From Granulicella sp. L60 (GTDB lineage Bacteria > Acidobacteriota > Terriglobia > Terriglobales > Acidobacteriaceae), in assembly GCF_009765825.1 (NCBI RefSeq), contig NZ_LMUR01000003.1, positions 159,864 through 223,863 of the forward strand: a stretch of DNA of 64,000 nt, written 5' to 3'. The position numbers and the translations under genes were made by a program. Every line of letters begins with the position of its first letter. Positions within the stretch are counted from its first letter, which is position 1. This document shows, one piece after another, positions 53,798 through 63,067 of this stretch. Below the pieces are notes generated by a model, which had not been told where the DNA came from, did not search any database, and worked only from the letters and a program-made list of their open reading frames with translations.

Positions 53798-54058
53798 TCC
53801 CGGGTGCCGCCCGGTACCGGTATATGAATTGACGACCAAAATAGAGCCTAAATCCCAATAAAAGCCCAATTTGTAACATTCTATTAACAATTCTTCTTGA
53901 CACGCTCCTCCCCCAAGCCTGAGTCTTAAACCACAACAAAATTTAGATATTCGTCGTACGTGAACGTCTCCGGCAGACACGACAGCCGCACTCAAAGACG
54001 AACCACATACCTTCACGCACCGCACTTTTTTGCCGGTGCACTTTCTAGGAGCCAGAAC
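53798..54058 (+). promoter_or_regulatory. Promoter region of the TonB-dependent receptor
   Basis: AT-rich spacer. TTGACA at 53897-53902 is a perfect -35, but no good -10 lies 16-18 bases on; TCTTAA lies 21 bases away. AGGAG at about 54046-54050 precedes the ATG at 54059. Nothing else is seen. Confidence 0.35.
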
Positions 54059-57000
54059 ATGAATCGACCTCCCCGTTACAAGGACCTGCTTACCTGTGCC
54101 GCCGCCCTCCTCCTCGCCTTCCCGACTTGTCTCGCCACAGCCCAGACCTCCGGCAACGGAAACATCGTCGGCACAGTCACCGATACCTCCGGCGCCGCTG
54201 TTCCCAACGTGACGGTCATCGTCCTCAACAACGACACCGGCATCTCGCGCTCCCTCACCACCAACTCCGACGGCTCCTACACCGCCAACTTCCTTCTGCC
54301 CGGCCACTATGAGGTCATCCTCGGCGGCGGCTCCTTCGGTAAGGTCGATCGCAAAGATATCCTCCTCACCGTCGGCCAGGTCCTCACCATCGACGCCGCG
54401 CTCTCCGCTGCCTCCGTCTCCACTCAGATCGAGGTCAGCAGCACCACGCCGCTGCTCGACACCGAAAAGACCGAGGTCTCCCAGACCTTCAGCGAACAGC
54501 TCATCACCAACCTCCCCGTCGCCTCGCGCAACTGGAGCGCCTTCGTCCTCAACACCCCCAACGTCACCCAGGACGGCGGAACCGGCCTCGTCAGCTTCCA
54601 TGGCATCAGCGGCCTCTACAACCAGAACTACGTCGACGGCTCCAACAACAACCAGATGCTCTTCTCCGAGGCCCGCGGCCGATCCTCCGGCGCGCCCTAC
54701 GTCTACTCCATCGACTCCATCAAGGAGTTCCAGGCCGAGACCTCCAACTACTCCGTCGAGTTCGGTCAGTCCGCCGGTGGTCAGGTCAACGCCATCACCA
54801 AGAGCGGCACCAACCACTTCCACGGCGACGCCTTCTACTACCTCCGCTATCCCGACCTCAACGCCCTCGATCCCTACAGTAAGTTCCAGGCCCTCCACAA
54901 CGGAGCCACGCCCTTCCTGCTCACCCAGCCCATCCACCAGCAGCACCAGTTCGGCGGCTCGGTCGGCGGCCCCATCATCAAGGATCGTCTCTTCTTCTTC
55001 TTCACCTACGACGGCTTCCGCAAGGTAGGCCGCGTCCTCTACTCCGACACCAACAACATCTCCCTCACTCCCTCCGGCACCACGACCAACACCTCGACCA
55101 TCACCCCCACGCAGTGCCCCACCACCATCACCGCCGCCCAGTGCGCCTCCGGTATCACCTTCCTGCAGACCGCCGCGAACATCGCTCCCGGCCAGTCGCC
55201 CCCGCCGCGCTTCGCTAAACAGAACCTCTTCTTCCCGCGCCTCGACTATCACATCAACCAGCGCAACGACGTCTTCGTCGACTACAACTTCGCAGACTTC
55301 GACAGCACCTACGGCTACAACTCCGCACCGACGTTTAGCAACAGCTCCCCCACCACCAACGGCCCCACCAGCTATCACGAGCGCTTCCTCGTCGCCGGTC
55401 TCACCACCCAGGTCGGCAACGCCTCCGTCAACCAGGTTCACTTCCAGTACGGACGTGACCTCGAGACCGCAGGCGCCAACGCAGCCGGTCCCAGCGTAGG
55501 CATCGGCAGCGGCTCCAGCGGCGTCCTCACCTACGGCATGCCCAACGCCCTGCCGCGCGTCGCAGAGCCAGACGAGCACCGCACCCAGTTCACCGACATC
55601 TTCTCCACCACCAAGGGTCGCCACACCTTCAAGTTCGGCGGCGACGCCAACCTCGTCCACGAGGTCATGATCAACCTCTTCCAGGGCGGCGGTATCTACA
55701 GCTACGGCGAGAGCACCCCCGTGGCCAACTTCAAAGACTGGATCGCAGACGCCTTCGCCGGACAGGCAGGCGACACCGACCCCTACGCCGGATATCACTA
55801 CAACACCTTCGTCCAGACCATCGACGTCGTCAACACCGCCGCCGGTACCCAGGGCAAGGACGACTTCTGGATGAAGATGTTCGATGGCTTCGCCGAAGAC
55901 TCCTGGAAGCTCCGTCCCAACCTCACCATCAACGCCGGTATCCGCTACGACATCCAGCTCACCCCGGCCCCGGGCCTCGTCAACAACAACTACCCGCCCC
56001 TCTCCACCCAGTACAGCCAAACCATCAAGAACGTCACGGACCGCGTCCAGCCCCGTGTAGGCTTCTCCTGGTCGCCCTACACCGGCACCGTCGTCCGTGG
56101 AGGTTACGGTCTCTTCTCCGCGCTCAACCAGGGCAGCACCTACTACGCCATGCGGGTTGAGAACGGCATCGTCCAGATCAACTACAACTACAACGGCTGC
56201 CTCGCCTCGGTCGGCACGCCCACCAGCACCTGCCCCACGGTTCCCAGCGCGGCCAACAGCCTCCAGTATCCCTTTGTGCCGTTCCCGGTCACCGGGCCGC
56301 CGCTCTCCTCGTCCATCATCCCCGTCGGTGGTGCCGCTCCTGCGGTCAACGGTCCCGCGAAGCTCGGTCCTCAAAGCTTCCACGGTCTCGATCCTAACTT
56401 CGTTCCGCCACTCGCGCATCAGTTCCAGATGGCCGTCGAACAGACCCTGCCTGGCAAGATGACGCTTTCGGTCGGCTACGTCGGCACCCGCGCCCTGCGC
56501 CTGCCCGTCTTCATCGACGCCAACCTCATCGGCCAGTCTCCGCACGGCCTGCGCACCTACAACGTCACCGATGCCAACAACAACATCCTCAGACAGCTCA
56601 CCGTTCCGGTCTACCTGCAGTCGGACCGCCGCAGCTCTGCGATCACCTCGCTCAACACCGGCTTCAGCTCAGCCAACACCTGGTACAACTCGCTCGCAGT
56701 CACCGTTCGCCGTCCATTCAGCAACGGTCTTGAAGTGCTGGCCAACTATACCTGGGCACGCGCCACCGACACCGGCCAGGTCGGCGGAGCCAACGGAACC
56801 TTCTTCGGCGGCGACACCCCGCTCGATCCCAACAACCTACGTCGCGACAACGGACCGTCCGACACCGACATCCGCAACCGCTTCACCATGAGCTTCGTCT
56901 ACCAGCCGAAGATCTGGCAGGACAACAAGATCGTCAAGCACGTCTTCGACGACTTCACCTTCTCCGGCGCGGAGATCGCCTCCGGCGGCCAGCCCATCTT

Positions 57001-57475
57001 CATGAGCATGAGCGGTACCGTCTACAACGGCACCGGATCCAGCTACGGAGCCGACGGCAACATCTACGGCGGCGCCATGAGCTCCAGCTCCGGTTCCGCC
57101 ACCACCGGCCGTCCCCCGCAGATCGGACGCAACAGCATCTACGGACCCGGCTTCAACGACTTCGACTTCCGCGCCGCACGCAACATCCCCATCCACGAGG
57201 GCATCTACATGCAGCTCTCCGCGGACGCCTTCAACCTCCTCAACCACACCATCATCACCTCGGTGAACGGAACCCAGTCGCTGTACCTCGGTACCGGGGC
57301 CACCTCCGGAACGCTGAAGTGCAACACCAGCACCGTCCCCACCGGCTCTACCCTGCAGGGCTGCATCGCTCCCTACAACGGAACCGGCCTCTCTGCCTTC
57401 GGCGTCAGCTCAGGGACCAACAACGGCCTCTACGGCCCCCGCCAGATGCAGTTCTCCGCAAAGCTCTTCTTCTAA
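54059..57475 (+). CDS. TonB-dependent receptor, Oar-like, with carboxypeptidase-regulatory domain
   Basis: 1138 residues. The signal peptide ends near ATAQ. A carboxypeptidase regulatory-like domain (about 30-115: GNIVGTVTDTSGAAVPNVTV, GISRSLTTNSDGSYTANFLL) leads into the TonB plug (VASRNWSAFVLNTPNVTQDG, SIKEFQAETSNYSVEFGQSA, GGQVNAITKSGTN). A long 22-strand type barrel ends in an aromatic C terminus (MQFSAKLFF). These receptors import large ligands such as oligosaccharides or siderophores; the substrate is unknown. The frame is open upstream to 53960; the start is fixed by the signal peptide. The middle is rich in Thr/Ser/Asn. Confidence 0.94.
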   Translation: MNRPPRYKDLLTCAAALLLAFPTCLATAQTSGNGNIVGTVTDTSGAAVPNVTVIVLNNDTGISRSLTTNSDGSYTANFLLPGHYEVILGGGSFGKVDRKDILLTVGQVLTIDAALSAASVSTQIEVSSTTPLLDTEKTEVSQTFSEQLITNLPVASRNWSAFVLNTPNVTQDGGTGLVSFHGISGLYNQNYVDGSNNNQMLFSEARGRSSGAPYVYSIDSIKEFQAETSNYSVEFGQSAGGQVNAITKSGTNHFHGDAFYYLRYPDLNALDPYSKFQALHNGATPFLLTQPIHQQHQFGGSVGGPIIKDRLFFFFTYDGFRKVGRVLYSDTNNISLTPSGTTTNTSTITPTQCPTTITAAQCASGITFLQTAANIAPGQSPPPRFAKQNLFFPRLDYHINQRNDVFVDYNFADFDSTYGYNSAPTFSNSSPTTNGPTSYHERFLVAGLTTQVGNASVNQVHFQYGRDLETAGANAAGPSVGIGSGSSGVLTYGMPNALPRVAEPDEHRTQFTDIFSTTKGRHTFKFGGDANLVHEVMINLFQGGGIYSYGESTPVANFKDWIADAFAGQAGDTDPYAGYHYNTFVQTIDVVNTAAGTQGKDDFWMKMFDGFAEDSWKLRPNLTINAGIRYDIQLTPAPGLVNNNYPPLSTQYSQTIKNVTDRVQPRVGFSWSPYTGTVVRGGYGLFSALNQGSTYYAMRVENGIVQINYNYNGCLASVGTPTSTCPTVPSAANSLQYPFVPFPVTGPPLSSSIIPVGGAAPAVNGPAKLGPQSFHGLDPNFVPPLAHQFQMAVEQTLPGKMTLSVGYVGTRALRLPVFIDANLIGQSPHGLRTYNVTDANNNILRQLTVPVYLQSDRRSSAITSLNTGFSSANTWYNSLAVTVRRPFSNGLEVLANYTWARATDTGQVGGANGTFFGGDTPLDPNNLRRDNGPSDTDIRNRFTMSFVYQPKIWQDNKIVKHVFDDFTFSGAEIASGGQPIFMSMSGTVYNGTGSSYGADGNIYGGAMSSSSGSATTGRPPQIGRNSIYGPGFNDFDFRAARNIPIHEGIYMQLSADAFNLLNHTIITSVNGTQSLYLGTGATSGTLKCNTSTVPTGSTLQGCIAPYNGTGLSAFGVSSGTNNGLYGPRQMQFSAKLFF

Positions 57476-57501
57476 CCTCAGCGAATCACTCACCCAACTC
57501 A

Positions 57502-57533
57502 AACGGCTCCGGAGACCCCTCCGGAGCTGTTTT
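57502..57533 (+). terminator. Intrinsic terminator of the TonB-dependent receptor gene
   Basis: A 13-bp stem (AACGGCTCCGGAG with CTCCGGAGCTGTT, one G-T pair) with a 4-base loop, then TTTTG. Confidence 0.85.
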
Positions 57534-57554
57534 GTCATGCAGGACTACCGCCGC

Positions 57555-57728
57555 AAAAAAAGTTGAAATCCGTGGCGTACTTTTCGCGGACGAGAGACGT
57601 GGTGTCTCCTCTCCACGTTCAGCACGCAAATACCACGAACTCACCAGCGAACTACCACGCGTCGGCACCCGTTTTTCCGCAAACCACCTCAAACCAGCAA
57701 AAGTCTTCCTCGACACACACCCAAAACC
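57555..57728 (+). repeat. Family C element, copy C3
   Basis: Begins AAAAAAAGTTGAAATCCG, then TGGCGTACTTTT. 57 bases later five CCAC-like motifs stand at 57612, 57621, 57632, 57643 and 57654, with steps 9, 11, 11 and 11 (total again 42). It runs directly into the family B module. Confidence 0.75.
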
Positions 57729-58025
57729 TGTCAACCCCCAAAATCGTAAATCCCCAGTAAAGACGCACCGAATCGCGTGGCGCAGAAGTTACCTCCAAAA
57801 CGATATAATTGAATTAGATAGAAAAAAGAAAGCCCCCGAGCACCTTCGGGGGCTTTTCTGTACCACAAATAATCCATAGAAAGCCGCTAATGCCGATAAC
57901 CCTTTTAGAAAGAAATATTTACCCGTAACCTATTTAGAATGTGATATTTGGAGACATCGTTTTTTGCATATCATTGAATAGAAATGAGTTAGCAGGGGGG
58001 GGTGCCCCCCAGGGGGTGGGGTACC
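57729..58025. repeat. Family B module, locus 2 (compact)
   Basis: TGTCAA plus CCCCCAAAA (57729); 46 bases later GCGTGGCG, AAGTTACCTCCAA; TATAAT 29 bases after GCGTGG begins (57804-57809); a terminator (57829-57857); GAAATATTTACC...TAGAATG (57912); and CCCCCAGGGGGTGGGGTACC (58006-58025). The last is preceded by an overlapping GGGGGG/CCCCCC hairpin. Block order matches locus 1 at 23545-24100. The remaining 58026-58201 shows no feature. Confidence 0.75.
57804..57857 (+). ncRNA. Putative very short transcript: -10 box to intrinsic terminator (locus 2)
   Basis: A consensus TATAAT is followed by 19 bases and an 11-bp GC-rich stem (AAAGCCCCCGA / TCGGGGGCTTT) with a T-run. The predicted RNA is about 40 bases. 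The hairpin sequence differs from locus 1, but position and base-pairing are kept. It could be a tiny RNA or just a terminator next to a promoter-like box. Confidence 0.4.
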
Positions 58026-58201
58026 CTCCGTCCGGTACTTCCATCTGCCATGCAGAACCGCTGCGGACGACGAGCGATACTTAGCCAGACTTTTGAAAAG
58101 CACCCTGCTCCAGCTTCTATCCCGGACAGAAGACAGCGCAATCGCCGCATCCATCAGAGCCCACCATGGCCGGCTTTTTGTCGAAGAGGAGTGAAAAAGG
58201 A

Positions 58202-58278
58202 TGGTGCGCCCGAGAAGATTCGAACTTCTGACCTACAGCTTCGGAGGCTGCCGCTCTATCCAGCTGAGCTACGGGCGC
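58202..58278 (-). tRNA. tRNA-Arg (anticodon CCG)
   Basis: 77 bases including encoded CCA. The acceptor stem GCGCCCG pairs with CGGGCGC. The D-arm GCTCAGCTGGATAGAGC, anticodon loop CTCCGAA (anticodon CCG, reading CGG) and T-loop GTTCGAATC are all standard. Reading is on the - strand. The CCA end faces the family B locus. Confidence 0.97.
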
Positions 58279-58426
58279 GCTCCTCTAGCCTAGCATGATC
58301 CCACCGGGTTGACAGCCCGTACCGCCCCGGTGGAGCATCAACTCCAGTACTTTCGCTCACTTGGCCGCAACTCAGGCCCAACGCAAATCTACCCGCGCAA
58401 TATCTATCGGAAAGAGAGACTCACCC

Positions 58427-58993
58427 ATGCATCTCCGCTCCCTCGCCCTCGCTGCCTGTTGCACCCTCCTCACCACCGCAAGCTTCGCCCTGCCAACCGG
58501 CCAGATGGGCGATATGAAGATGGCTGCGCCTGCCACCAAGGCCCTCCCCAGCCCCGCCGCCACCGCCAACGTCACCCTCAACGGCAAATCCGTCGTCATC
58601 CACTACAACTCACCCCGCATGAAGGGCCGCAAGATCATGGGCGGCATAGTGCCCTACGGCCAGGTATGGCGCACCGGAGCGAACCCCGCAACCACGCTCA
58701 TCACCGCTACTAGCCTGAAGATCGGCACTCTGACCGTCCCCGCCGGCACCTACACGATCTACACTCTTCCGAACGCCGATCAGTGGCTCCTCATCGTCAA
58801 CAAGCAGACCGGCCAGTGGGGCACCGAGTACACCCAGGCCCAGGACCTTGGCCGCACACCGATGCAGCACAAGACCCTCTCCGCACCGCAGGAGAACATG
58901 AGCATCTCCTTCGAACACACCCAGGGAAGCAGCACTGAACTCCACGTAAAGTGGGAGACCACAGACGAGTACGTAACCGTCCAGGCCGAGTAA
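58427..58993 (+). CDS. Secreted DUF2911 protein
   Basis: 188 residues with a signal peptide (SLALAACCTLLTTASFALPT). The DUF2911 pattern follows: ANVTLNGKSVVIHYNSPRMK, GRKIMGGIVPYGQVWRTGAN, TTLITATSLKIGTLTVPAG, TYTIYTLPN. YxSPxxxGRxIfG and GxVWRtGAN are characteristic. The function is unknown; the protein is periplasmic or exported. The frame is open to 58361, but the signal peptide sets ATG 58427. Confidence 0.92.
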   Translation: MHLRSLALAACCTLLTTASFALPTGQMGDMKMAAPATKALPSPAATANVTLNGKSVVIHYNSPRMKGRKIMGGIVPYGQVWRTGANPATTLITATSLKIGTLTVPAGTYTIYTLPNADQWLLIVNKQTGQWGTEYTQAQDLGRTPMQHKTLSAPQENMSISFEHTQGSSTELHVKWETTDEYVTVQAE

Positions 58994-59044
58994 CCACTAC
59001 ACTTATGCGTCTTCGCACCGCCAAGCGCGACTGCGAAGGCGCAT

Positions 59045-59350
59045 CTACTTTGTTTCGCTAGAGATGTTGAGAGGTCTGGGCGAGATCTCCGCAGCCTCTC
59101 TCTCCTGCCGCAGCTTTTCCATCACCGAAGCAACCAGTTCCTTCGCTCCATTGAGATTGGTCACTATCGCCTGCAGATCAATCGCAGGAACGTTCGGATT
59201 GCGCGCGCTCGTGCAGTACACGCCATGCTGCCCCACAAGAATCAACGCGTCGGTGAGGGTGTCCAGCGTCACAGCCAGTCGCCCGCGAGCCTCGCCCATC
59301 ATGAACTCGTACTTTTCAAGCTCCTGCTGCCGGTCATAAAAGACAGACAC
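59045..59350 (-). CDS. Small helical protein at the end of the glycine cleavage operon
   Basis: 101 residues starting at GTG 59350, one base after the gcvPB stop. Its ribosome site AAGGAG lies inside the last codons of gcvPB. The sequence is mostly helical (DRQQELEKYEFMMGEARGRL, LNGAKELVASVMEKLRQERE), with a short NPNVPAIDLQAIV stretch. No domain is recognised. The tight spacing implies cotranscription with gcvPB. The longer open frame to 59518 overlaps gcvPB and is not used. Confidence 0.65.
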   Translation of the reverse strand: MSVFYDRQQELEKYEFMMGEARGRLAVTLDTLTDALILVGQHGVYCTSARNPNVPAIDLQAIVTNLNGAKELVASVMEKLRQEREAAEISPRPLNISSETK

Positions 59351-59351
59351 G

Positions 59352-60899
59352 CTACCACTCCTTCGCAGCAGTATCGACCGCAAGCGGAGTCGCAGCCACC
59401 GGAGCCTTCCAGCGAAGGATCGGCTTCCGCGCCGCGGTTGTCTCGTCGAGCCGTTGTATGCGTGTGGAGTGTGGAGCCGTCTGCACCAGCTCTGGATTCT
59501 CCTCCGCCTCGCGTGCAATCTGCTTCAGCGCATCGATCAGAAGGTCCAGCTCTTCGCGAGACTCGCTCTCGGTTGGCTCGATCATCATCGCGCCAGCCAC
59601 GATCATCGGAAAGCTGACGGTGTACGCATGGAAGCCGTAGTCGATCAGCCGCTTGCCCATGTCACCGGTCTTGACACCGTTCTTCGCCTGAATCCGGTCG
59701 GAGAAGACAACCTCGTGCAGCGTCGCCGTCTTGTACGGCAGCTCAAAGGTTCCATCAAGCTTCGCGCGAATGTAGTTGGCGTTCAACACAGCATCTTCAG
59801 TCGTCTGCCGCAGTCCATCCGGGCCGTTGGCGAGAATGTAGGCGAGCGCACGCACGAACATGCCGAAGTTGCCGTAGAACATCCTCACCCGGCCTACGCT
59901 CTGCGGACGGTTGTATTCGAGCCCGAGCATGCCATCAGCCTTGGTTACGAGCACTGGCGTAGGTAGAAATGGCTCCAGGATCTTTTTGCAAGCTACCGGA
60001 CCTGAGCCCGGGCCTCCACCTCCATGCGGTGTGGAGAAGGTTTTGTGCAGGTTCAGGTGCATTACATCGACACCGAAGTCGCCCGGCCGCGTCTTGCCTA
60101 CCAGCGCATTCATGTTCGCGCCATCCATGTACAGCAGCGCGCCCTTCGCGTGCAGGATGTCCGCAATCTTCTTGATGTCTGACTCGAAGACGCCGATGGT
60201 CGAGGGATTGGTCAGCATCAGCGCAGCCGTATCCTCGTCCACCATCTTCTCGAGCTCCGCGAGATCCACCATGCCTTGCGCGTTCGACTTGAGATTAGCG
60301 ACTTCGTAGCCGCAGACCGCAGCCGTTGCCGGGTTTGTTCCGTGTGCGGAGTCAGGAATCAAAACTTTCTTTCGCGGATTACCTTTGCTCTCGTGATACG
60401 CCCGGATGAGCAGAATGCCCGTAAATTCTCCATGCGCACCCGCTGCCGGCTGTAGGGTAATCGTGTCCATGCCTGTGATCTCGATCAGAGCATCGGACAG
60501 CGTCTTCATAATTCCCAGGCAGCCCTGCGAGAGCGACTCCGGTTGATATGGATGTGCTTCGGCGATACCTTCAAGCCGCGCGACAGCTTCGTTCACGCGT
60601 GGGTTGTACTTCATCGTGCAGCTACCCAGTGGATACATGCCGAGGTCGATCGCATAGTTCCACGTCGAAAGCCGCGTGAAGTGGCGAATGATCTCAATCT
60701 CACTCAGCTCGGGCATCACGCCAAGGTCTTTGCGCGCCGATTCGCCCAGCAGGGAAGCGGCATCCACCGCTGGTACGTCGAGTTCTGCCAGCCGATACGC
60801 TTTCTTGCCTGGCGAAGACTTCTCAAATATCAAGTCTTCGCTCTGATTCGTGTGCGTCGTCGCCTTTTTCGGTGTTCCCACAAACTTTTCAACTGACAT
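59352..60899 (-). CDS. gcvPB: Glycine dehydrogenase (decarboxylating) subunit 2, P-protein beta
   Basis: 515 residues. With GcvPA it forms the two-chain P-protein that decarboxylates glycine and loads the aminomethyl group on GcvH-lipoate. The PLP lysine is in HLNLHKTFSTPHGGGGPGSG. MYPLGSCTMKYNPRVNE and PDSAHGTNPATAAVCGYEV are conserved. The N-terminal 60 residues are Lys/Ser-rich and variable. It lies directly downstream of a small gene that separates it from gcvPA. Confidence 0.96.
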   Translation of the reverse strand: MSVEKFVGTPKKATTHTNQSEDLIFEKSSPGKKAYRLAELDVPAVDAASLLGESARKDLGVMPELSEIEIIRHFTRLSTWNYAIDLGMYPLGSCTMKYNPRVNEAVARLEGIAEAHPYQPESLSQGCLGIMKTLSDALIEITGMDTITLQPAAGAHGEFTGILLIRAYHESKGNPRKKVLIPDSAHGTNPATAAVCGYEVANLKSNAQGMVDLAELEKMVDEDTAALMLTNPSTIGVFESDIKKIADILHAKGALLYMDGANMNALVGKTRPGDFGVDVMHLNLHKTFSTPHGGGGPGSGPVACKKILEPFLPTPVLVTKADGMLGLEYNRPQSVGRVRMFYGNFGMFVRALAYILANGPDGLRQTTEDAVLNANYIRAKLDGTFELPYKTATLHEVVFSDRIQAKNGVKTGDMGKRLIDYGFHAYTVSFPMIVAGAMMIEPTESESREELDLLIDALKQIAREAEENPELVQTAPHSTRIQRLDETTAARKPILRWKAPVAATPLAVDTAAKEW

Positions 60900-60901
60900 G
60901 A

Positions 60902-61246
60902 TTAAAACTCCTGCGCATCGACTGCGCTTCCGGTCTCCGAGTAGCTTCCAGACTCCGGTCCATCCAGATCTTCTTCGCGCAGAGAAAGCCCAAATACCGT
61001 GCCGTTCTCAAATTCAATCGTTAGCGCGTTGCCTTCTTCAAGCGAGACCTGCACTACCTTGTCACCGATCTGTGCGCATAGTGCATTCCGATACTCCGGC
61101 TCGCCATACGCCACAGAAAACTCAGGAAACAACACATGCGGCCACGCGTAAAAGATGAGGAGGGGAGCGTCAAAGCGGAGTTGCAGAAAATCTTCGACGA
61201 ACTCAACTGCCTTCAACTCTTCGCCAATAATCGCAGAGACATCCAT
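60902..61246 (-). CDS. Uncharacterised protein between gcvPA and gcvPB
   Basis: 114 residues, acidic: IIGEELKAVEFVEDFLQLRF, DAPLLIFYAWPHVLFP, ALCAQIGDKVVQVSLEEGNA, LTIEFENGTVFGLSLREEDL. The pattern predicts a compact beta-rich domain. I do not recognise a named family. It starts two bases after the gcvPA stop and ends two bases before the gcvPB start, so it is cotranscribed with the P-protein. A role in P-protein assembly is an open inference. Confidence 0.75.
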   Translation of the reverse strand: MDVSAIIGEELKAVEFVEDFLQLRFDAPLLIFYAWPHVLFPEFSVAYGEPEYRNALCAQIGDKVVQVSLEEGNALTIEFENGTVFGLSLREEDLDGPESGSYSETGSAVDAQEF

Positions 61247-61248
61247 GA

Positions 61249-62592
61249 TTATGCCTTTTTGTCCGCAAGCGCCGTAGCGACTGCGTCCATCTGCTTTCGG
61301 GTGGTCAACTCGGTCGCACACCACAGGCTTGCGTTCGGTCCAAGCTCCGGATACCACTTTGCCAGTGGCAGTCCACCAATGATCTTGTGTTGAAGCAGCG
61401 CGGTGTTGGTCTCTTCAGCGGTCTTCGGCAGTTGAAGCACAAGCTCATGAAAGCGCGGCGCACCGTCAAACAAAACCTTCGCGCCTGCAGCAGCACTCAG
61501 TACGCCCTTCAGATAAGCAGCCTTCGCAAGGTTCTGCTCCGCAAGCTCCTTCATGCCCTGTTTGCCATAGACGGTCAGGAAGATGGTCGTCATGAGCGCG
61601 ACGAGCGCCTGGTTGGTGCAGATATTCGAGGTCGCCTTCTCGCGCCGAATATGCTGCTCGCGAGTGGACAATGTCAGCACAAATCCACGTTTGCCATCTT
61701 TGTCTTTGGTCTCACCGATCAGACGGCCCGGCATCTGCCTTAGGAACTTCTCTTTGCAGGCGATCACGCCGCAGTACGGGCCGCCGTAGCCGACGGCCAC
61801 GCCGTACGACTGTGCTTCCAGCGAGACGATATCCGCTTCAGCCGGAGGTCTGACGATTCCCAACGAAACTGCCTCCGCGATGGAGACGATAAGCAAAGCA
61901 CCCTTCGCATGAGCAATCTCTGCAATCGCTGCCACATCTTCAATGGTGCCAAAGAAGTTCGGCGATTGAATCAATACGCAGGCAGTGTCTTTCGTGACTG
62001 TAGCGTCGAGAGCGGCAAGATCCACACGTCCGTTCTCTGTATAGCCGACTTCGGTAGTTGGAATCTCCTGGTGCTGCGCATAGGTCGCGATCACCTCTCG
62101 ATACTCCGGGTGCACCGTCCGCGCAATGACTGCGCCGTCTCGTCCGGTCACGCGCACCGCCATCATGATCGCCTCGGCCGCTCCGGTCGAGCCGTCATAC
62201 ATGGACGCGTTTGCAATCTCCATGCCGGTCAGCTCGCAGATCATCGTCTGGAACTCGAACATCGCCTGTAGCGTGCCCTGCGATATCTCTGGCTGGTATG
62301 GCGTATAGCTCGTTAGAAATTCACCGCGTTGCACCAGCGAATCGATGATGACGGGCCGATAGTGCCGATACACACCGGCACCAAGAAAGCTGGAATAGCC
62401 GACGGCGTTATTGTCTGCAAACTCACGAAAACGATCCAGGATCTCTGACTCCCCGTGCTGCCGTGGAATCGCGAGATCACGTTTCAACTGAAACTCCGCT
62501 GGAATCGTGGAAAACAGATCGTCGATCGACGTCACGCCGATTTCGGCAAGCATCTCCTCGCGATCTACAGGGGACTTCGGCAAATAACGCAT
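61249..62592 (-). CDS. gcvPA: Glycine dehydrogenase (decarboxylating) subunit 1, P-protein alpha
   Basis: 447 residues. It pairs with GcvPB in glycine decarboxylation. The N terminus [20 protein letters not shown] and the segments [55 protein letters not shown] and [20 protein letters not shown] are family features. The length is normal. It lies three bases downstream of gcvH on the same strand. Confidence 0.96.
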   Translation of the reverse strand: MRYLPKSPVDREEMLAEIGVTSIDDLFSTIPAEFQLKRDLAIPRQHGESEILDRFREFADNNAVGYSSFLGAGVYRHYRPVIIDSLVQRGEFLTSYTPYQPEISQGTLQAMFEFQTMICELTGMEIANASMYDGSTGAAEAIMMAVRVTGRDGAVIARTVHPEYREVIATYAQHQEIPTTEVGYTENGRVDLAALDATVTKDTACVLIQSPNFFGTIEDVAAIAEIAHAKGALLIVSIAEAVSLGIVRPPAEADIVSLEAQSYGVAVGYGGPYCGVIACKEKFLRQMPGRLIGETKDKDGKRGFVLTLSTREQHIRREKATSNICTNQALVALMTTIFLTVYGKQGMKELAEQNLAKAAYLKGVLSAAAGAKVLFDGAPRFHELVLQLPKTAEETNTALLQHKIIGGLPLAKWYPELGPNASLWCATELTTRKQMDAVATALADKKA

Positions 62593-62595
62593 CTT

Positions 62596-62985
62596 TTAGT
62601 GTCCGGTCTCTTCACTGGTAAATTTTTCGTAGTCTGCTGCGGTCAAAAGTCCATCGACCTGCTTCACATCGGAGAGCTCAACCTTCAGCAGCCAAGTGAT
62701 ATTGGCATCGGTGTTGATCTTCTCCGGTGCATCCTTCAACTCTTCATTGATCGCCGTCACCTTGCCGGAGACGGGCGCGAAGAGATCGGACACCGCCTTG
62801 ACTGACTCGACCGAACCGAAGCTTTTGCCTGCTTCCACTGCATCGCCAACTGCTGGAAGATCGACAAATACGATATCGCCCAGTGAGTTCTGCGCGTAGT
62901 CCGTGATGCCGACTGTGCCTGTGTTGCCGTCGACTTTGATCCACTCGTGTTCCTTCGTGTAGCGGTAGTCCGCAGGGTAAGCCAT
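62596..62985 (-). CDS. gcvH: Glycine cleavage system H protein
   Basis: 129 residues. It carries the aminomethyl intermediate on a lipoyl-lysine, here in VESVKAVSDLFAPVSG (near residue 62). YTKEHEWIKVDGN at the start and ITDYAQNSLGDIVFVDLP complete the family signature. It acts in the cytoplasm with P, T and L proteins. It is preceded by gcvT (82 bases) and followed by gcvPA. Confidence 0.97.
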   Translation of the reverse strand: MAYPADYRYTKEHEWIKVDGNTGTVGITDYAQNSLGDIVFVDLPAVGDAVEAGKSFGSVESVKAVSDLFAPVSGKVTAINEELKDAPEKINTDANITWLLKVELSDVKQVDGLLTAADYEKFTSEETGH

Positions 62986-63067
62986 TCGATCCGTCTCCTT
63001 GGTCTGGACTTCAATTTGAAGTGGAACTTTAATTGTAGATGTTGTGGTCTATGTCGAAGCTACAGAC

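Noticed and set aside
53381..56545. A 1054-codon open frame on the - strand across the TonB-dependent receptor
   Set aside because: It is the antisense shadow of a strongly supported receptor gene with signal peptide, plug and barrel. The antisense protein is Gly/Val/Glu repeat-like, as expected from GC-rich codon bias.
58202..58278. Integrated element using tRNA-Arg as attachment site
   Set aside because: I find no second copy of the tRNA 3' end or integrase in the window. The neighbouring repeats are the family B and C elements seen elsewhere without a tRNA.
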